Shown here piece after piece: positions 62,003 to 64,000 of a stretch of DNA of 64,000 bases; position 1 is the first letter of the stretch, and each line of letters opens with the position of its first letter. Under the pieces are notes generated by a model. The model was given only the letters and a program-made list of their open reading frames with translations, was not told the origin of the DNA and did not search any database. A program made the translations under genes and the position numbers. The DNA comes from Actinomycetota bacterium (GTDB taxonomy: Bacteria; Actinomycetota; Thermoleophilia; Gaiellales; F1-60-MAGs149). The stretch is from NCBI GenBank assembly GCA_009885805.1, contig VFJZ01000012.1, positions 53,244 through 117,243 on the forward strand, written 5' to 3'.

Positions 62003-62880
62003 GAGCGAGGATTCGCGTCGACGGGCCGCTGTCGTTCGCGGCCTGGATGGACGCGTGCCTCTACGACGAGGCCGACGGCTTCTACGCACGCGGCACGCGT
62101 CTGGGTCGCCTCGGCGCGTTCTCGACCGCTCCGACGCTCCACCCAGCGTTCGCCGCGGCGGTCGTCGCCGAAGCGCAAGAGATCGGCGCCGAGCAGGTCC
62201 TCGAGATCGGCCCCGGTGACGGTTCGCTCGCCGAAGCACTGCTCCGGGCCGGACTCGACGTGGTGCTGGTGGAGCGAGCCGCGGGCATGCGCCGGCTGCA
62301 GGCGGAGCGTCTCGGCGACCGCGTGCGGTGGCTACCGGATGCCGCCGCCGCCTCCCCGTTCGAGGGGCTCATGATCGCGAACGAGGTGCTCGATGCGATA
62401 CCGGTGCGCCTGTTCGCCGGCACCACCGAGCTACGGGTCGGGCTCGACGCGGACGGTCGGTTCTGCGAGGTGCCGACCGCCGCCGGGCCGCGCCGCGTTG
62501 AGCGCCCGGGCCTCCCGTCATTCGTTCGCGAGCTGGCGGCGACGTTGCGCAGTGGCCGGCTGCTCCTGCTCGACTACGCCGCTGCGCCGGGCGACCCGAG
62601 AGACCCGATCCGTACGTACATCGGCGGGCAACAGGGCGGGAGCCCGCTGCAGGCGCCGGGGACGCAGGACCTCACGGCCGACGTCGATCTGGACGAGGTG
62701 CGCGTGCTCCTGAGTGCTGCGGGGCTGCGTCTGATGGCCGACGAGAGTCAGCCAGCCTGGCTGCGCCGCCACGGCGCGTCGGTGCCGCCGCCGCCGCTTC
62801 GATCCGACGACGACTGGCGGCTCGCTCAGCTCCTCGACGAAGCGCTGCCGTTCCACGTCCTGCTCGCCGGGCGGTCCTGA
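61969..62880 (+). CDS. MidA/NDUFAF7-type SAM-dependent methyltransferase
   Basis: A 303-residue protein of the DUF185/MidA family, whose eukaryotic member methylates an arginine of a complex I subunit. The conserved GPLSFAAWMDACLYDEADGFYARG, then FSTAPTLHPAFAAAV, the SAM loop LEIGPGDGSLAEAL and ANEVLDAIPVR are all typical. GTG 61969 lies 34 nt inside the DDAH-like gene; a later start is possible, but the N-terminus is already short of extras. Last gene of the operon, ahead of a terminator. Confidence 0.88.
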   Translation: MSDASDLASRLRARIRVDGPLSFAAWMDACLYDEADGFYARGTRLGRLGAFSTAPTLHPAFAAAVVAEAQEIGAEQVLEIGPGDGSLAEALLRAGLDVVLVERAAGMRRLQAERLGDRVRWLPDAAAASPFEGLMIANEVLDAIPVRLFAGTTELRVGLDADGRFCEVPTAAGPRRVERPGLPSFVRELAATLRSGRLLLLDYAAAPGDPRDPIRTYIGGQQGGSPLQAPGTQDLTADVDLDEVRVLLSAAGLRLMADESQPAWLRRHGASVPPPPLRSDDDWRLAQLLDEALPFHVLLAGRS

Positions 62881-62886
62881 ACGACA

Positions 62887-62916
62887 AAGGGGCCCGGCGT
62901 TGCCGCCGGGCCCCTT
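62887..62916. terminator. bidirectional rho-independent terminator
   Basis: Perfect 13-bp stem AAGGGGCCCGGCG (62887-62899) and CGCCGGGCCCCTT (62904-62916), loop TTGC. It lies between the convergent MidA and groEL genes, and the minus-strand read is followed by a T-rich TTTGT. Confidence 0.9.
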
Positions 62917-62950
62917 CAGTGGAGTCAGAGTCAGTGATTCGCAGAGCGAA

Positions 62951-64000
62951 TCACATCATGCCGCCCATACCACCCATGTCGTGGCCGCCACCGCCGGAGC
63001 CCTTCGGCTCGGGCGCCTCGGCGACGATCGCCTCGGTGGTGAGGATGTTCTTGCCGATCGACGCCGCGTTCTGCAGCGCCGAGCGCGTGACCATGGCGGG
63101 ATCGATGATCCCGGCCTTGACCAGGTCGACCGTCTCGCCGGAGTCGACGTTGAGGCCGTGGCCCTTCGGCGCGGCACGGACGGCAGCGACGACGACGGAG
63201 CCTTCGAGGCCGGCGTTCGCAGCGAGCTGCCGGAGCGGCTCCTCGAGCGCGCGCTTCACGATCGCGGCGCCCGTCTTCTCGTCGCCCTCGAAGCCCTCGA
63301 GCGAGAGCTCGTCGGCCGCCGTCAGCAGCGCAACGCCGCCACCGGGGACGATGCCCTCCTCGAGCGCCGCGCGAGTTGCCTGAAGGGCGTCCTCGACACG
63401 GTGCTTCTTCTCCTTCATCTCGGTCTCGGTGGCTGCGCCGACCTTGACCACGGCCACGCCGCCGGAGAGCTTCGCGAGGCGCTCCTGGAGCTTCTCGCGA
63501 TCGAAATCGGAGTCGGTGTTCTCGATCTCCTGCTTGATCTGCTTGATGCGCGACTTGATCGCATCGCCCTCGCCGGCACCGTCGATGATCGTCGTCGAGT
63601 CCTTGTCGATGACGATCTTGCGGGCGCGGCCGAGCTGCGAGATGGCGGTGTTCTCGAGCTTGAGACCCATCTCCTCGGTGATGACCTCGCCGCCGGTCAG
63701 GATGGCGATGTCCTCGAGCATCCGCTTGCGGCGGTCGCCGAAGCCGGGCGCCTTGACGGCGACGGCCGTGAAGGTGCCGCGGAGCTTGTTGACGACGATC
63801 GTGGCGAGAGCTTCGCCCTCGAGATCCTCGGCAACGATGACCAGGGGACGGCCGCTCTGGATAACCTGCTCGAGCACGGGCAGGATGTCCTTGACAGCGC
63901 CGACCTTCTGGTTGGCAATCAGGATGTACGGATCCTCGAGCACGGCTTCCATGCGGTCGCCATCGGTGATCATGTACGGGGAGATGTAGCCCTTTTCGAA
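62951..64000 (-). CDS. groL: chaperonin GroEL (N-terminus beyond the window edge)
   Basis: The last 349 residues of a 60-kDa chaperonin, entering from beyond position 64000. Visible are the apical region ([39 protein letters not shown]), the intermediate and equatorial parts ([34 protein letters not shown]) and a GGM-rich tail (MGGMGGMM). No frameshift. A terminator follows its end. The missing N-terminal 190 residues hold most of the ATP site. Confidence 0.96.
   Translation of the reverse strand, partial: FEKGYISPYMITDGDRMEAVLEDPYILIANQKVGAVKDILPVLEQVIQSGRPLVIVAEDLEGEALATIVVNKLRGTFTAVAVKAPGFGDRRKRMLEDIAILTGGEVITEEMGLKLENTAISQLGRARKIVIDKDSTTIIDGAGEGDAIKSRIKQIKQEIENTDSDFDREKLQERLAKLSGGVAVVKVGAATETEMKEKKHRVEDALQATRAALEEGIVPGGGVALLTAADELSLEGFEGDEKTGAAIVKRALEEPLRQLAANAGLEGSVVVAAVRAAPKGHGLNVDSGETVDLVKAGIIDPAMVTRSALQNAASIGKNILTTEAIVAEAPEPKGSGGGGHDMGGMGGMM

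Overview
The window is a very GC-rich, gene-dense bacterial chromosome segment on which both strands are used about equally. Gene content (a VanW/G5-type wall protein, polyprenol-phosphate-mannose synthase plus a PIG-V mannosyltransferase, a LytS/LytTR pair, the crotonyl-CoA reductase/ethylmalonyl-CoA mutase set, a fused ECF ATPase, many leaderless genes with a TANNNT box 6-8 nt before ATG/GTG) points to Actinomycetota, most likely a Thermoleophilia-type (Solirubrobacterales/Gaiellales) lineage. That placement is inference from content, not from a marker gene. No insertion sequences, prophage, integrase or CRISPR array were seen; nearly every gap is shorter than 150 bases.

Layout. 1-3.2 kb: truncated NfeD protease divergent from a secreted amidase. 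3.2-7.6 kb (minus): birA, bioD, a CbbX/EccA-type AAA ATPase, a tiny degenerate J-domain protein and an M16-like zinc peptidase, apparently one operon. 7.7-14 kb (plus): fabZ-fabH-fabD-fabG-fabF-accD-accA, lacking acpP between fabG and fabF. 14-19.3 kb (minus): a cobalamin-riboswitch-controlled operon of two DUF4430 proteins, EcfT, a single-chain EcfAA, an S component and a secreted alpha/alpha-repeat protein, which together look like a B12 importer with split transcobalamin-like capture proteins. 19.3-27.5 kb: MrfA-type helicase, pheA, thiL, an L,D-transpeptidase, polyprenol-P-mannose synthase and DNA polymerase X.

27.5-43.7 kb: cysteine dioxygenase divergent from a LacI regulator with two tandem operator-like palindromes between them; VanW protein; LytS/LytTR two-component pair; trehalose phosphatase; ArsR regulator; acetyl-CoA synthetase; M23 peptidase; a second LacI regulator; an MFS exporter preceded by a 31-codon leader ORF whose Shine-Dalgarno lies in a hairpin; a group II PLP decarboxylase; rlmN; a luciferase-like oxidoreductase. 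43.8-48.3 kb: crotonyl-CoA carboxylase/reductase, ethylmalonyl-CoA mutase, its MeaB GTPase chaperone and a MaoC hydratase, a core of the ethylmalonyl-CoA pathway whose B12-dependent mutase gives a reason for the B12 importer. 48.3-53.2 kb: mostly small or poorly known genes, including a shrunken FAD-linked-oxidase-like protein and a Rieske protein with a long helical C-terminus.

53.2-64 kb: class II fructose-bisphosphate aldolase, class III aminotransferase, tRNA-Arg(GCG), a secreted protein gene broken by two single-base frameshifts, a YgfZ folate-binding protein, then an operon of PAP2 phosphatase, zinc-ribbon methyltransferase, PIG-V mannosyltransferase, DDAH-like hydrolase and MidA methyltransferase that ends in a bidirectional terminator facing the truncated groEL.
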